From JBFYTX01 sp964442335 (GTDB taxonomy: Bacteria > Chloroflexota > Dehalococcoidia > Dehalococcoidales > RBG-16-60-22): a DNA stretch of 10,658 bases. Below, in pieces: positions 1-6,043 of the stretch. The notes below the pieces were generated by a model that searched no databases, was not told where the DNA came from, and saw only the letters and a program-made list of their open reading frames with translations. A program made the translations under genes and the position numbers. The stretch is taken from positions 1 to 10,658 of the forward strand of contig CAYTZI010000074.1 in assembly GCA_964442335.1 (NCBI GenBank). Reading direction: 5' to 3'. Position 1 is the stretch's first letter; every line of letters begins with the position of its first letter.

Positions 1-757
1 TGCGGGACATCACGTCCTCGCCGTAAGCGACCTGCGGGTTCATCATGGAGTCGGTCGCCAGCACCTCGCCCGTGGTAAGGTCGCAGAGGTACCCCGCGAC
101 GGTCGTGGTGCCTATATCGACCGCCAGGCCGTAGCCTTTTCCCGCGCGCCCCGGCTCCACGTCGACGATTTCGCTGTCTTTCCACATGGATACGGTTGCC
201 TTCCAGCCGCCCGCTCTTACTGCGTTCTGTAAATCCTTCAGTGCCGGGTAGTCTATGGTGAGGCCTTCGAGCCTGTACTCTTTGCCGAGCGCCCCGGTCA
301 GGCGCTCGAAGTCCCCGAGCGGGTCGTGCAGGGTGGCGGGCTTTAGCTCTACGTAGTAATTCTTTACAGCGGGCTTTAGCTTGATTTCACGGGCGGTGGC
401 GTCCTTGCGCACCACCTGCTGTCCCTTGCGGCTTTCCTCCGGCACGAAGACGACTATGTCGCCATGGATTATCGTCTGGCAGGCGAGCCGGTAGCCCCGG
501 TGCATCTGCGCCCTGCTCAAGAATTTCTCGTTGGCCTTCCCCTTCTTTTTCGTGGAGGCTATCGCCGATGTTATCCGGTATTTAGGGAAATACCCCTCTT
601 CGATTCTTACCTTGCACTTGCCGCAGACGCCCTTGCCGCCGCAGATGCTTTCCACTCCCGCCCCCAGCTTCCTGGCGGCTTCCAGTACGGTGGCGCCGTC
701 CTCCACCTGACCCCTCGACCCCGAAGGCTGAAACACGATCGTATGTTTATTTTTCAT
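1..757 (-). CDS. ASKHA/DUF4445 protein with N-terminal [2Fe-2S] ferredoxin domain (corrinoid activase type), 3' end outside window
   Basis: The first 252 codons are present; the rest lies beyond the window start. The start is ATG at 755-757. Residues 1-105 form a plant-type [2Fe-2S] domain with ligands C39, C45, C48 (CGGKGVCGKC) and C93 (RLACQT). A lysine-rich stretch (about residues 70-78) widens the gap to the fourth cysteine to 44 residues. After a linker region, GLAVDIGTTTVAGYL (residues 210-224) is the phosphate-1 loop of an ASKHA ATPase, where the sequence is cut a little further on. Family knowledge: such proteins (RamA, RACo and relatives) use ATP and a low-potential electron to reduce inactive Co(II) corrinoids to Co(I) in methyltransferases. 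That role here is inferred; the corrinoid partner is not in the window. It follows a terminator on the same strand, so it is probably a separate transcription unit. The upstream SD is weak (GGTAAG). Confidence 0.88.
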   Translation of the reverse strand, partial: MKNKHTIVFQPSGSRGQVEDGATVLEAARKLGAGVESICGGKGVCGKCKVRIEEGYFPKYRITSAIASTKKKGKANEKFLSRAQMHRGYRLACQTIIHGDIVVFVPEESRKGQQVVRKDATAREIKLKPAVKNYYVELKPATLHDPLGDFERLTGALGKEYRLEGLTIDYPALKDLQNAVRAGGWKATVSMWKDSEIVDVEPGRAGKGYGLAVDIGTTTVAGYLCDLTTGEVLATDSMMNPQVAYGEDVMSR

Positions 758-820
758 TGCGTAAATCTTACCATTTATCAGGTTTATATTTCAAAGCTGA
801 AATACCTCACCCCCTTTAGT

Positions 821-848
821 TCCCCCTCTCCGTGCACGGAGAGGGGGA
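821..848. repeat. Perfect 28-base palindrome (C-run/G-run hairpin)
   Basis: The 14-base arm TCCCCCTCTCCGTG (821-834) is followed directly by its exact reverse complement (835-848), giving no unpaired loop in the formal palindrome. The right flank continues as ATAGGAGGAG, which resembles the flank of the hairpin at 7477-7497 (GGGGGATAAGAGGAG). It therefore looks like a member of a dispersed hairpin family rather than a site specific to this gene. There is no T-tract, so it is not a classic terminator. Confidence 0.75.
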
Positions 849-876
849 TAGGAGGAGAGGTCAATCCATCCCCCTG

Positions 877-903
877 GCCCCCTTCCTTTCCAAGGAAGGG
901 GGC
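877..903. repeat. 12-bp inverted repeat, 3-base loop
   Basis: The arms are GCCCCCTTCCTT (877-888) and AAGGAAGGGGGC (892-903), perfectly complementary around the loop TCC. It adjoins the T-tract side of the terminator at 905-932 and belongs to the same style of G-run/C-run hairpin seen elsewhere in the window. Confidence 0.7.
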
Positions 904-904
904 G

Positions 905-932
905 AAAAAGAAAAAGAGGGGCTAAGCCCCTC
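905..932 (-). terminator. Intrinsic terminator of the beta-oxidation operon
   Basis: Read on the minus strand, GAGGGGC-TTA-GCCCCTC (932 to 916) makes a 7-bp G+C-rich stem with a three-base loop, followed at once by TTTTTCTTTTT (915 to 905). It begins about 30 bases after the stop codon of the small acyl-CoA dehydrogenase. A stem followed by a U-rich tract is the standard rho-independent terminator form, so transcription of the operon should largely stop here, before the ASKHA gene. Confidence 0.75.
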
Positions 933-948
933 CTGAACGCCCCTTCTA

Positions 949-976
949 GCTAATAGCTAACTGCTAATCGCTAACC
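949..976. repeat. gctaaNN heptad array, four units, overlapping a gene end
   Basis: Four consecutive 7-base units read GCTAATA, GCTAACT, GCTAATC, GCTAACC. A five-unit array of the same kind lies at 7578-7612. The last two units supply the stop codon and the final V-V-S-D residues of the minus-strand acyl-CoA dehydrogenase. Confidence 0.8.
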
Positions 977-2097
977 ACTACCCTTGAGAGCTTCCCAAGA
1001 TGTTCGTCCGCATCACCGAAGAGAAACTCCGCGGCGCCGGCCTTCTTGGTATAGTGGTGCAGGATGTGGTCCTCGGTAAACCCTATGGCGCCGTGGACCT
1101 GGTGGGCGGACTGCATTACCCGCCGGCAGGCGCGGCCGGTCCAGGCCTTGGCTATCGCTATTTCCCTGTCCGCCGGCAGCCCCTCGTTTACCTTCCAGGC
1201 CGCCTGGTACGTGGCGTATCTGGACCCCTCGACGTCCACGAGCATATCGGCGCAGCGGTGCTGTATGCTCTGGAAAGCCCCTATCGGGTGCCCGAACGCC
1301 GTCCGCTCTTTGGCGTAGTCGAGGGTTATTTTCAACGCCTGCCCTGCCAGACCCACCATTTCCGCGCACAGGGCGACATTGGCTCGTTTAATTACCTGCT
1401 CTACGTGCCGCCAGCCGTCGTTTATTTCTCCCAGTATGTCTTTAGCCGAGGCTTTGACGTTTTTGAAAACGACCTCGTACTGCTTGTCTCCGGAGAGGGT
1501 CTTTAGCGATTTACAGGTCATGCCCGGAAACCTGCCGTCGACGACGAACAGGGTAATCCCGTTCTGTTTGTTGTGATTTTCCTCTATCCTGGCAGCGCAG
1601 ATAATATAGTCCGCTGCGCGTGCGTCCCTCACGAAAATCTTGGTGCCGTTCAATACGTAGTAGCCGCCCTGCGAGACCGCCGTCAGCTTTATTTCTTCTT
1701 CGATGTATTTGGCGGCCGATTCCGCCAGCGCCAGGGTCATGACGGCTTTCCCCTCGACTATTTCCTTGAGGTACTTCTTTTTCTGCCCGGCGTTCCCCGC
1801 CTCCATGACCGTCCCCGCCCCCAGCACAATGGTGGAGAAAAACGGGCTTACGAAGCACGCCTTGCCCATTTCTTCCAGCACTACCGTCAAATCGAGGAAG
1901 TCGCCCGCGCCCCCGTATTCCTCCGGAATCGAAAGCCCCAGGAGATTGGTCGCGGACATCTTCTTCCAGAGCTCCGGTCTGAAGCCCTTTTCGTCTTGGG
2001 CCGTCTCGCGCAGGACCTTTTCTGGATATTCGCTGGTAAGGAAATCCCTGGCCAGCGTCTGCATCATTTCCTGCTGTTCGTTGAGGCCGAAGTCCAC
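964..2097 (-). CDS. Acyl-CoA dehydrogenase family protein, probable non-catalytic small subunit of a heteromeric ACAD
   Basis: The 377-residue length is normal for the family. The start is GTG (2095-2097) with GGAGGA at 2101-2106 directly upstream. The family is shown by an N-terminal helical domain (LNEQQEMMQTLARDFL, 5-20), a middle beta domain, YAKERTAFGHPIGAFQ (261-276, FAD/dimer contact) and QVHGAIGFTEDH (333-344). Key residues are missing. The MCAD-type catalytic Glu falls at F360 (LFGDADEHL replaces YEGTxxIxR), and helix G (KRANVALCAEMVG) has no IVD-type Glu. In heteromeric ACADs such as ChsE/FadE pairs and PimC-PimD, one subunit is degenerate in this way, so this protein probably works only with the dehydrogenase encoded 16 bases upstream. 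Substrate unknown. The last residues are encoded by an intergenic repeat, so the natural C-terminus may have been altered. Confidence 0.88.
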   Translation of the reverse strand: MDFGLNEQQEMMQTLARDFLTSEYPEKVLRETAQDEKGFRPELWKKMSATNLLGLSIPEEYGGAGDFLDLTVVLEEMGKACFVSPFFSTIVLGAGTVMEAGNAGQKKKYLKEIVEGKAVMTLALAESAAKYIEEEIKLTAVSQGGYYVLNGTKIFVRDARAADYIICAARIEENHNKQNGITLFVVDGRFPGMTCKSLKTLSGDKQYEVVFKNVKASAKDILGEINDGWRHVEQVIKRANVALCAEMVGLAGQALKITLDYAKERTAFGHPIGAFQSIQHRCADMLVDVEGSRYATYQAAWKVNEGLPADREIAIAKAWTGRACRRVMQSAHQVHGAIGFTEDHILHHYTKKAGAAEFLFGDADEHLGKLSRVVVSD

Positions 2098-2113
2098 TTT
2101 TCCTCCGGTTTTA

Positions 2114-3292
2114 CTATCTTAAGCGGGGGAGTCCCAGACCCCGCTGGGCGATGACATCGCGGTCTATCTCCGATGTCCCCTGTTCCAGGCTGTAGGCGAA
2201 CGACCGCAGGTAGCAGGAGGGTATCCGGCCATACATCGGCGCGCGCTCGTCGCCCTCGGCGAGCTGTCCGAACTGGCCCGCCAGCTCCATCCCGAACTCC
2301 GATACCCGCTTGTGCAGCTCGAAGCTGAACATCTTGCTCATGGCGGACTCGTAGTTGGGCACCATGCCCCTGCTCTGCATCCATGTCACGCGGTAATGTA
2401 GCAGCCTGGCCACCTCGCAGTCGGCTTTAAGCTGCGCGAACCGGCGCTTTATTACATCATCGAGCCGTCCAACTTCCCGCGCGTACTCTTCGAGGTCGCC
2501 GAGGTAAGTGCCCGCCACGGCGTAGGCAGTGTCGCTGGTGCGCTCGTAGTCGAGCAGGGACATCACCACGTACCAGCCCTTGTTGACGCCGCCGATGACG
2601 TTTTCTTTGGGGATGCGGACGTCTTCGAAGAAGACCTCGTTGAACTCGTGGTGGCCGACCATGTTGATGACGGGGTTGACCGTTATGCCGGTGGTTTTCA
2701 TGTCGAGCAGGAAAAAGGTGAGTCCCCGGTAGCCGGGGCTGGCCTCGCGGTCCGTCCGGGTTATCAGCGCGTTCCAGTCGGCGAAATGGGCGTTGGTCGT
2801 CCATATCTTCTGCCCGTTGACGACGAACCCGTCCGCTTCTTCCCTGGCGAAGACCTCTATCGCGGCCAGGTCCGAGCCGTGGTTGGGCTCGCTGAGCGTC
2901 TCGCACCACATTACTTTGCCAGACGCTATCCCCGGCAGGTGCTTTTTCTTCTGCTCGTCGCTGCCTTTGAGCAGGATAGCGGGAGCGACTATTCCGCAGC
3001 CGATGGAGTCGTATCCCGGCGAGTGGTATCTGGACAGCTCTTCCCTCAGGATTAGCCGGTAAAACGGCGATTTGTCCTGCCCGCCGTACTCCTTCGGCCA
3101 GTGCATGGTCAGCCACCCTTTTCCCCCCAGCTTCTCCGCCATGCGCCGGTGCTGCTGTATCCAGTCCGGCTGGCTGGACATGTCGAAGAAGGTCACCCGC
3201 TTCACACGGTATTCCCGCGGTGCTTCCTTCTCCAGGAAAGCCGCTACTTCCTCGCGGAACGCTTCTTCTTCCAGAGAAAATTGAAAGTCCAA
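2114..3292 (-). CDS. Acyl-CoA dehydrogenase, probable catalytic large subunit of a heteromeric ACAD
   Basis: This 392-residue flavoprotein resembles the FadE26/FadE28 and PimC type. It catalyses alpha,beta-dehydrogenation of an acyl-CoA, passing electrons to FAD and then usually to ETF (no ETF gene here). Visible motifs are WCETLSEPNHGSDL (129-142; the FAD/substrate loop), NGQKIWTTNAHFADW (159-173) and the C-terminal EQGTSEIDRDVIAQRGLGLP (370-389). At the MCAD base position (before Gly-Thr) there is Q371, so the base is more likely E250 in LLDYER on helix G, where isovaleryl-CoA dehydrogenase carries its glutamate. The only plausible start is TTG (3290-3292): an in-frame TAA lies six codons upstream and GAGGGA at 3299-3304 fits as SD. 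It sits between the hydratase fusion and the degenerate ACAD, consistent with an alpha-beta pair. Substrate not determinable; bulky or dicarboxylic CoA esters are plausible. Confidence 0.9.
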   Translation of the reverse strand: MDFQFSLEEEAFREEVAAFLEKEAPREYRVKRVTFFDMSSQPDWIQQHRRMAEKLGGKGWLTMHWPKEYGGQDKSPFYRLILREELSRYHSPGYDSIGCGIVAPAILLKGSDEQKKKHLPGIASGKVMWCETLSEPNHGSDLAAIEVFAREEADGFVVNGQKIWTTNAHFADWNALITRTDREASPGYRGLTFFLLDMKTTGITVNPVINMVGHHEFNEVFFEDVRIPKENVIGGVNKGWYVVMSLLDYERTSDTAYAVAGTYLGDLEEYAREVGRLDDVIKRRFAQLKADCEVARLLHYRVTWMQSRGMVPNYESAMSKMFSFELHKRVSEFGMELAGQFGQLAEGDERAPMYGRIPSCYLRSFAYSLEQGTSEIDRDVIAQRGLGLPRLR

Positions 3293-3298
3293 GTGACT

Positions 3299-3304
3299 TC
3301 CCTC
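3299..3304 (-). promoter_or_regulatory. Shine-Dalgarno site fixing a TTG start
   Basis: On the minus strand GAGGGA lies 6 bases before TTG (3290-3292). The reading frame is closed by TAA shortly upstream with no ATG or GTG between, so this SD and the TTG define the start of the large acyl-CoA dehydrogenase. Confidence 0.65.
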
Positions 3305-3314
3305 TTCGTTTTAG

Positions 3315-3386
3315 CCGCTCGTGGTGAGCCCGTCGAACCATCGCGGCTAGCTTCATCTCACCCTTCGACAGGCTCAGGATGAGCGG
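3315..3386. repeat. GAGCCTGTCGAA palindromic element, copy A
   Basis: Arms at 3315-3341 and 3360-3386 are inverted copies (about 20 of 27 positions match), each carrying the core TGAGCcyGTCGAA bounded by CCGCTC at the outer end. The left arm matches the left arm of copy B (5431-5457) at about 23 of 27 positions. It fills almost the whole gap between the fusion gene and the large dehydrogenase. Elements of this sequence type are common in intergenic DNA of many bacteria, to my recollection; their role is unsettled. Confidence 0.8.
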
Positions 3387-3400
3387 AACATTGACTAACC

Positions 3401-5389
3401 CTATTTCCCGGTAAACTTCGGCGGACGCCGGCTGTTCATGGCGGTGATGCCCTCGTTGAGGTCTTTCGTCATGCCCACGTCGCCGGATATCGCCGCTTCG
3501 AGGTACAGGGCCGTCCGCTGGTCGGCCTGCGCTCCGTAGTAGAGCAGGGCTTTGGTGTATTTCTGCGCCAGCGGCGCGCCGGCGGCCAGCTTTGCCGCCG
3601 TCTCGTCCACCAGTTTAACAAACTCTTTCGGCTCAGCCACAAAGTTGACCAGCCCCCATTCCAGGGCTTTATCGGCATTAACGGGGTCGGCAAGGAGTAT
3701 CATCTCCTTGGCCCTCGCCCACCCTATCAGCCTACCCAGTCGCTGCGTCGCCCCCGCCCCCGGCAGCAGCCCCAACGTCAGTTCGGGCAGCCGCACGACG
3801 GCCGTCCTGTTCATTATCCTGATATCGCAGGCCAGCGCCAGCTCAAGCCCGCCGCCCATGGCCGGACCGTTTATCGCCGCGATGACCGGCTTGGGGTAAG
3901 TCTCTATCTTCGTGAATACATCGTGGGGCGCTTCGCTGAAGCTGATGGCGGCGTCCACCTGCCCCGACGCGAACGCGGCGAAATCGGCGCCGCCGCAGAA
4001 GTTGGCGCCCGCCCCGGTGATGACGACGCACCGCACGTCCTGGTTTTTCTCCAGCTCCCCGAGCGCCTTATCTATCTCCGTCATGAAGTCGGCATTGAAA
4101 GCGTTGGCGCGGTTGGGCCTGTTTAAAATCAGCCTGGCTACCCTGGTCTCTTTATTGATATCCAGCCTGACGAACTCGTATTCGCCGGGACCGTAGGAGT
4201 AAAAGCCCTCCCCGGTCTTCCTCCCCAGCTTGCCCGCTTTCACGAGTTTTGTTAAAACTGATGAGGCCTTGTACCGGTCTTCTTTACCGGATTTTTCGTA
4301 GAGCCGGTTCATCTCGTTGACGATTTTGTCCAGGCCGAAGCTGTCCGCCATGCGCAGGATGCCCCGCGGGTAGTTGAGCCCCAGCAGCACCGCCGTGTCT
4401 ATCTCTTCCCTGGTGGTGGCGCCCATCTCGATGAGCTTGGCGGCTTCGTTGACGGCCCCGGCCAGCACCCTTACCGGGTCGAAGTCCACGCCGGCGTTCA
4501 TGGGGATTTCGTTGGTCTTGCCGCCGGACCAGTCGTAATAGCCCTTGCCGGTCTTTTTGCCTCCGGCCTTTTCTTTAAACAGCTTCGTTAAAATCGGCGC
4601 GGGCCCGTAGCTTTTGCCCATCGTCTCGGCGAAGTATTCCATGACGTGGAACTGCGTCTCTATGGAGCCCCCGCCGAGCGTGTCCTGCAGCTCCAGCATG
4701 CCCATGGGCAGCCCGAGCTTGTACTTGATGGCGGAGTCCACTTCGAAAGCGCTTTTGGCCTCGCCCTGCGCCAGCGCCCAGTCGGATTCGTTGCTCATGT
4801 TGCAGAAGATGCGGTTGGCGATAAATCCGGGCACGTCTTTAACGTGGACGACGTCGCGTCCCATTTTTTTCGCCACTTCCGCCACCGTCTTGATGGCGTC
4901 CTTGCTGGTCCTGTCCCCTTCGATTACCTCCAGCAGGGTCATGCGGCTGGGCGGGTTGAAGTAGTGCGCGCCGACCACCAGTTCGGGGTGCTTGGCGGCG
5001 GCGGACATTTCGGCGATGCTTAACGACGACGTATTGGTGGCGAAAACGGTGTCGTCGGGGCAGATTGAGGTGACTTCCTTGAGGACGCTCTTTTTGAGGT
5101 CCATTATCTCCGGGATTGCTTCGATGATGAAGTCGGCGTCTTTGACCGCTTCTTTGAGGTCCACCACGAACTTTATCCGCCCGAGGTACTCTTTCCTGGC
5201 TTCCTCGGTGAGCCTGCCGCGGCTGATGCGCCGGTCGTACATGTCGTTGATGGTCTGCCGGCCCCTTTCGAGGAACTTTTCCTCAATGTCCCGGATTTTA
5301 ACGCTGTAGCCGGCTTCCGCCGCCAGGGCGCCTATCTGTGCCCCCATCGCCCCCGCCCCGAGCACTGCCACGTTCTTTATCTTTTTCAC
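3401..5389 (-). CDS. Bifunctional 3-hydroxyacyl-CoA dehydrogenase / enoyl-CoA hydratase fusion
   Basis: This 662-residue soluble protein should catalyse two consecutive beta-oxidation steps: hydration of enoyl-CoA and NAD-dependent oxidation of the 3-hydroxyacyl-CoA. The N-terminal Rossmann domain (about 1-185) has VLGAGAMGAQIG (9-20), NTSSLS (119-124) and GAHYFNPPSRMTLLEVIEG (140-158) with the catalytic His142/Glu154 pair. Two HCDH C-terminal domains follow (about 187-288, KAGGKKTGKGYYDW; and about 305-400, KLGRKTGEGFYSY). The crotonase domain (about 405-662) has the oxyanion-hole segments GANFCGGADF (461-470) and NGPAMGGGLELALACD (507-522), with both catalytic glutamates, E516 and E536 (LPELTLGLLPGAGATQRL). 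The order is the reverse of FadB (hydratase first) and like the archaeal-type fusions. The start is GTG (5387-5389) preceded by AAGGGGG. Palindromic repeats fill the gaps on both sides. Confidence 0.93.
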   Translation of the reverse strand: MKKIKNVAVLGAGAMGAQIGALAAEAGYSVKIRDIEEKFLERGRQTINDMYDRRISRGRLTEEARKEYLGRIKFVVDLKEAVKDADFIIEAIPEIMDLKKSVLKEVTSICPDDTVFATNTSSLSIAEMSAAAKHPELVVGAHYFNPPSRMTLLEVIEGDRTSKDAIKTVAEVAKKMGRDVVHVKDVPGFIANRIFCNMSNESDWALAQGEAKSAFEVDSAIKYKLGLPMGMLELQDTLGGGSIETQFHVMEYFAETMGKSYGPAPILTKLFKEKAGGKKTGKGYYDWSGGKTNEIPMNAGVDFDPVRVLAGAVNEAAKLIEMGATTREEIDTAVLLGLNYPRGILRMADSFGLDKIVNEMNRLYEKSGKEDRYKASSVLTKLVKAGKLGRKTGEGFYSYGPGEYEFVRLDINKETRVARLILNRPNRANAFNADFMTEIDKALGELEKNQDVRCVVITGAGANFCGGADFAAFASGQVDAAISFSEAPHDVFTKIETYPKPVIAAINGPAMGGGLELALACDIRIMNRTAVVRLPELTLGLLPGAGATQRLGRLIGWARAKEMILLADPVNADKALEWGLVNFVAEPKEFVKLVDETAAKLAAGAPLAQKYTKALLYYGAQADQRTALYLEAAISGDVGMTKDLNEGITAMNSRRPPKFTGK

Positions 5390-5430
5390 GGCAAAGCCCC
5401 CTTCGATGATATTTATCTCATACCAGGTCT

Positions 5431-5492
5431 CCGCTCATGATGAGCTTGTCGAACCATGAGCATTACCCCCTCGACAGGCTCGGGGTGAGCGG
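5431..5492. repeat. GAGCCTGTCGAA palindromic element, copy B
   Basis: Arms at 5431-5457 and 5466-5492 are inverted copies (about 17 of 27 match), with CCGCTC at the outer left and GAGCGG at the outer right. It occupies most of the gap between the DUF35 gene and the fusion gene and would be transcribed within the operon mRNA as a long hairpin. Confidence 0.8.
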
Positions 5493-5499
5493 ATGGACG

Positions 5500-6012
5500 C
5501 TATTTTACCGGCTCGAAGGCGTAATAGACCCGGTCGCAGACCTTGGTCTCCTTCTTTACCTCGGCGGGGTGCGCCGGCACGTTGAAAGTGACAAACTTCA
5601 CCTCGTCCCCTTCTTTAAGCTCGCCTTCCTTGCAGTTGATGATGCGCACCAGCAGGTGCCTCAGGGGGGCCCCCTCACCGAAGGTCAGCCAGGCGATTAT
5701 CAGGGGCGACGGGAATCCTATCGGCGCGCCGGCCTGCGTCTCGGTAAGGACGACCACTTTGGCGCGCTGCGGCAGTTCTACCCACTCCAGGTCTTCGCTC
5801 CAGCACTTGGGGCAGATTACCTGCGGCGGGAAGGCGATATGGCCGCACTGCTTGCACTTCGTCGTCGTGAACTTTCCCGCCCTCAGGTTATCGTAAAACG
5901 GGTAAATCCGGTTGAATTCCGGGCTCTCGAACGGCCACATGTCCATCTCGCCGATATAGACGTCTTTGAGCGCGGGCGTTCCGATTATCTCCGATTTCTG
6001 TAACTCAGACAT
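5500..6012 (-). CDS. Zn-ribbon/OB-fold (DUF35) protein, thiolase partner
   Basis: The protein is 170 residues. The N-terminal part ends in a rubredoxin-like zinc ribbon with C53-x2-C56 and C67-x2-C70 (TKCKQCGHIAFPPQVICPKC, 51-70). An OB-fold (about 78-160) follows, containing the family-typical AGAPIGFPSPLIIAWLTF (94-111). DUF35 proteins bind thiolase-superfamily enzymes: the archaeal acetoacetyl-CoA thiolase/HMG-CoA synthase complex, and ChsH2/Ltp2 in steroid degradation. They form a shared CoA or acyl-CoA site. Its gene starts 31 bases after the thiolase stop, so they are almost certainly co-translated partners. The start is ATG with AAGGAG at 6019-6024. The conserved acidic/aromatic N-terminal segment WPFESPEFNRIYPFYDNLR (26-44) precedes the ribbon. 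No enzymatic activity of its own is expected. The partner assignment is inferred from gene order and family. Confidence 0.88.
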   Translation of the reverse strand: MSELQKSEIIGTPALKDVYIGEMDMWPFESPEFNRIYPFYDNLRAGKFTTTKCKQCGHIAFPPQVICPKCWSEDLEWVELPQRAKVVVLTETQAGAPIGFPSPLIIAWLTFGEGAPLRHLLVRIINCKEGELKEGDEVKFVTFNVPAHPAEVKKETKVCDRVYYAFEPVK

Positions 6013-6043
6013 TTATTTCTCCTTATGTAAACTGTCGCTTGTC

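Larger units (their letters stand above)
758..963. other. Intergenic gap rich in hairpins and repeats
   Basis: This non-coding stretch lies between the acyl-CoA dehydrogenase and the ASKHA gene. From the dehydrogenase end it holds a gctaaNN heptad array, an intrinsic terminator on the minus strand, a 12-bp hairpin and a perfect 28-base palindrome. Positions 758-810 are clearly more A+T-rich than the surroundings and are the likely place for a promoter of the ASKHA gene; a GATAAA-like -10 is visible on the minus strand but no convincing -35, so I do not call one. Confidence 0.6.

Noticed and set aside
464..925. A 153-codon plus-strand frame over the ASKHA gene and following gap
   Set aside because: It overlaps the clearly recognised minus-strand ferredoxin/ASKHA domains and runs on into repeats. 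The predicted protein is rich in Pro, Arg and Leu and resembles nothing known.
1573..2154. A 193-codon plus-strand frame opposite the small acyl-CoA dehydrogenase
   Set aside because: It is a shadow of a well-supported gene on the other strand, with no recognisable domain and no ribosome site.
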